DNA of 36,145 bases from Hydrogenimonas sp. (GTDB taxonomy: Bacteria > Campylobacterota > Campylobacteria > Campylobacterales > Hydrogenimonadaceae): the NCBI GenBank assembly GCA_015490295.1, contig WFYC01000033.1:1-36145 (forward strand), in the 5' to 3' direction. Position 1 is the stretch's first letter, and every line of letters begins with the position of its first letter. Below the pieces are notes generated by a model, which was given only the letters and a program-made list of their open reading frames with translations, was not told the DNA's origin and ran no database searches. The position numbers were made by a program, and so were the translations under genes. Below, in pieces: positions 34,040 to 36,145 of the stretch.

Positions 34040-35449
34040 ATGCAAAAGATATTCGACGACTGCTACGCTCTCGACAGACGATGCTACGAAAAGTTCGATC
34101 TTACCGAAGATATCCTGATGGAGCACGCGGCCATGGGGCTGAAGCGGGCCGTAGAGAAGGCTGCCGGGCCGGGGTCTCATATTCTAATAGTAGCCGGGCC
34201 CGGAAACAACGGCGCAGACGGTATCACACTCGCCCGCCTGCTCCATGGAGATTACGAGATCTCTCTCTATTTGCCGTACGGGGCAAGATCGGAAACGGCC
34301 AAGATCCAGCTCGATCGCGTACAGCAGATAGGACTCGACACCGTTAAAACCCTTCCCCTGAATGCCGACGTGATCGTAGATGCGCTCTTCGGCGCCGGCT
34401 TCAGCAAACCCCTCGATATTGCCGGAATCGACCTGGTAGACGCTCTAAACGGCATGGGCGGCTACAAGATAGCGTGCGACATCCCGAGCGGAATAGATCC
34501 GCAGGGAGATCCGAATCCGATAGCCTTCAGAGCCGACCTCACCATAACGATGGGAGCGTTGAAAAAGGCTCTCTTCAGCGACTTCGCAAAGCAGCATACA
34601 GGAAAAATAGAGGTCGTCGATCTTGGAATGAGCAGAAAGCTCTACGAACACCACACCGATATCTTTATGCTCGAAAAAAGAGACTTCAACCCGCCCACAA
34701 GAAGCAACCTTGCCTCCCATAAAGGCGACTATGGCCATCTATGCGTCGTCGCCGGCAAAAAGAAGGGTGCGGCCATACTCTGCGGCTCGGCAGCACTTCG
34801 CTTCGGGGCGGGACTGGTGACACTTCTGACAGACCATATTATAGAGAACATCCCCTACTCCCTGATGCAGGCGGGCGAACTGCCGGAAAACACTACCGCC
34901 GTGGCGATGGGAATGGGCCTGGGACTGGAGTACGACCCCATTATCGTCAAATCTTCCATTATAAATAGTGACATTCCCGTGCTCCTGGATGCGGATATAT
35001 GCTATGTTCCATGGGTCGAAACAATCCTGAAGGAGTGCGGCAAAACGGTTATAACACCTCATCCGAAAGAGTTCTCGGCCCTGTTGAAAACCCTCGACAT
35101 AGACGATGTGAACGTTTCGCAGATTCAGCGCGACAGATTCGGGTGGGCCAGGCGCTTCAGCGACGCCTACCCGGAAACGGTTCTGCTGCTGAAAGGGGCC
35201 AACACTCTAATTGCTCACGAGTGTGCCGTATATGTAAACCCGCTCGGCACACCGGTACTCTCCCAAGCCGGCAGCGGAGATGTTCTAAGCGGTCTTATAT
35301 CCTCACTGCTGGCCCAGGGATACACTCCTCTCAATGCCACGATAAACGGATCGCTGGCCCTGGCTATCGCCGCAGCCCGCTATAAAGGTGCAGACTACAG
35401 CGCCATCGCCGAAGATCTGATAGAGGAGATCCGTTGGCTCGTACCGTAA
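34040..35449 (+). CDS. nnr: bifunctional NAD(P)H-hydrate epimerase/dehydratase
   Basis: 469-residue enzyme that repairs hydrated NAD(P)H. The N-terminal epimerase domain (about 1-205) has VAGPGNNGADGITLARLL, DALFGAGF and DIPSGID. The C-terminal ADP-dependent dehydratase (about 225-465) has GDYGHLCVVAGKKKGAA, TPHPKEFSALL and the ribokinase-like AGSGDVLSGLISSLLAQG. AAGGGCAACCG precedes the ATG. Its last 16 bp overlap purN, so the two are coupled. Confidence 0.95.
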   Translation: MQKIFDDCYALDRRCYEKFDLTEDILMEHAAMGLKRAVEKAAGPGSHILIVAGPGNNGADGITLARLLHGDYEISLYLPYGARSETAKIQLDRVQQIGLDTVKTLPLNADVIVDALFGAGFSKPLDIAGIDLVDALNGMGGYKIACDIPSGIDPQGDPNPIAFRADLTITMGALKKALFSDFAKQHTGKIEVVDLGMSRKLYEHHTDIFMLEKRDFNPPTRSNLASHKGDYGHLCVVAGKKKGAAILCGSAALRFGAGLVTLLTDHIIENIPYSLMQAGELPENTTAVAMGMGLGLEYDPIIVKSSIINSDIPVLLDADICYVPWVETILKECGKTVITPHPKEFSALLKTLDIDDVNVSQIQRDRFGWARRFSDAYPETVLLLKGANTLIAHECAVYVNPLGTPVLSQAGSGDVLSGLISSLLAQGYTPLNATINGSLALAIAAARYKGADYSAIAEDLIEEIRWLVP

Positions 35450-36015
35450 CCGTCGCCGTACTTTTCAGCGGCAGAGGAAGCAATCTGGAAAACCTCATCA
35501 AACGTTTCCACGGCAAAGAGTTCGGCGACAAAAGAGTGGCAATAGCTCCCATCTCCAACAGGCCCGACGCCCCCGGAATAGAGCTTGCAAAGGCCCATGG
35601 TATCGAAGCGGCGGTAGTAGACCACAAAAGATTCCCAAACAGAGAGAGTTTCGACGAGGCTCTCGTGTCGAAACTTGAAGAGATTTCGCCGGAGCTTGTG
35701 GTCATGGCGGGATTCATGCGTATCGTGACCGACACTTTCACCTCCCGTATAGATGCGATAAACCTCCACCCGTCGCTGCTTCCTCTCTTTAAAGGCGCAA
35801 ACGCTATCGAGGAGAGTTTCAAAAGCGGAATGAAGGTAGGCGGAGTCACGGTCCACCGAGTCGACTCCACTCTCGACGGCGGTGAGATACTGGACCAGAG
35901 GTGCGTCAGAATCGAGGAGGACGATACGCTGGAGAGCTTCAGGGAGAAGATTCATAAAACGGAGCATGAGCTGCTGCCGGATGTAGTCGCGAAACTGCTC
36001 AGGCTCTCGGAATGA
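35434..36015 (+). CDS. purN: phosphoribosylglycinamide formyltransferase (folate-dependent)
   Basis: PurN formylates GAR with 10-formyltetrahydrofolate. The 193-residue protein has FSGRGSNLENLI, SNRPDAPGIELAKAHGI, and the catalytic triad Asn110, His112 (NLHPSLLPLFKG) and Asp148 (STLDGGEI). Start is TTG 35434, five bases after GAGGAG and inside the end of nnr; no ATG exists near the N-terminus. Confidence 0.94.
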   Translation: MARTVTVAVLFSGRGSNLENLIKRFHGKEFGDKRVAIAPISNRPDAPGIELAKAHGIEAAVVDHKRFPNRESFDEALVSKLEEISPELVVMAGFMRIVTDTFTSRIDAINLHPSLLPLFKGANAIEESFKSGMKVGGVTVHRVDSTLDGGEILDQRCVRIEEDDTLESFREKIHKTEHELLPDVVAKLLRLSE

Positions 36016-36036
36016 GAGCGGGCCACTGCCGCTCTC
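36014..36036 (+). terminator. hairpin at the purN stop codon
   Basis: GAGAGCGG and CCGCTCTC form an 8-bp perfect stem with a 7-base loop, starting inside the purN stop codon. No U-tract follows, so intrinsic termination is uncertain. Confidence 0.4.
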
Positions 36037-36145
36037 GAACTCCGTTTGCTGCCGCTATTTAGTTCCCCGTGAACAACCTTTCATTCTTCGATTTCAAGGG
36101 CTTCAAAGCACTTTTTAGTTATCCTAAAACTATATAAAAGTGATA
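36037..36145. other. noncoding end of the window
   Basis: No gene is seen. The last 70 bases become AT-rich, probably a promoter region for a gene beyond the edge. Confidence 0.4.

Noticed and set aside
1-36145. tRNA genes, CRISPR arrays, insertion sequences, prophage or genomic-island borders
   Set aside because: None was seen on reading; gene content is core and orientation blocks are normal. A tRNAscan and repeat search could confirm this.

Overview
The window looks like chromosomal DNA of a Campylobacterota (epsilonproteobacterial) species. The main grounds are one uninterrupted S10-spc-alpha ribosomal superoperon with secY-map-infA-rpmJ in its middle and no rpmD (L30) between rpsE and rplO, a bacterial Bpt-type leucyltransferase, very tight gene packing, and extended -10 promoters with poor -35 boxes. 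The genus cannot be fixed from sequence reading alone; it resembles a vent or sediment chemolithotroph lineage more than Campylobacter or Helicobacter. No tRNA, rRNA, insertion sequence, prophage or CRISPR array was seen, so this is core genome.

Layout. 1-3304: hemerythrin, long-chain flavodoxin (convergent, overlapping ends), yaaA-bpt (GTGA overlap) and a small exported protein. 3339-8827 (minus): one dense run read as [2Fe-2S] ferredoxin, panD, ybaB, double-PDZ protein, ispA, tkt, ytfJ-like, with a second promoter before ispA and a large inverted repeat before tkt. 8942-11045 (plus): cardiolipin synthase and an EEP-family phosphodiesterase. 11017-13170 (minus): NifU-like protein, an acidic TPR-like protein and murE. 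13306-27237 (minus): the ribosomal superoperon rpsJ to rplQ, including secY, map, infA and rpoA. 27419-30332 (plus): an AAA_14/DUF4143-like ATPase divergent from rpsJ, then a 7TM-DISM/HisKA_2 histidine kinase. 30338-33402: lipoprotein (minus), rnhB (plus), then purT-yjbQ-exported protein (minus). 33461-36015: DUF2892 membrane protein, rpsU (minus), NAD(P)HX repair enzyme and purN.

Most of the window is housekeeping: ribosome, RNA polymerase alpha, protein export and N-terminal processing, peptidoglycan (MurE), isoprenoid (IspA), pantothenate (PanD), pentose phosphate (Tkt) and purine synthesis by both formate-dependent PurT and folate-dependent PurN.

The least explained sequence is a 413-bp hairpin-rich gap between infA and rpmJ inside the ribosomal operon, with its own TATAAT box. 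It may be a long regulatory leader of the alpha operon or an RNA gene. A second pattern is four genes (10332, 28527, 30785 and 31700 minus) whose ATG sits exactly six bases after a -10-like hexamer and which have little or no Shine-Dalgarno sequence, as expected of leaderless mRNAs. At two of these (10332, 31700), and also before ispA, the TAA stop of the upstream gene lies inside the TATAAT box.
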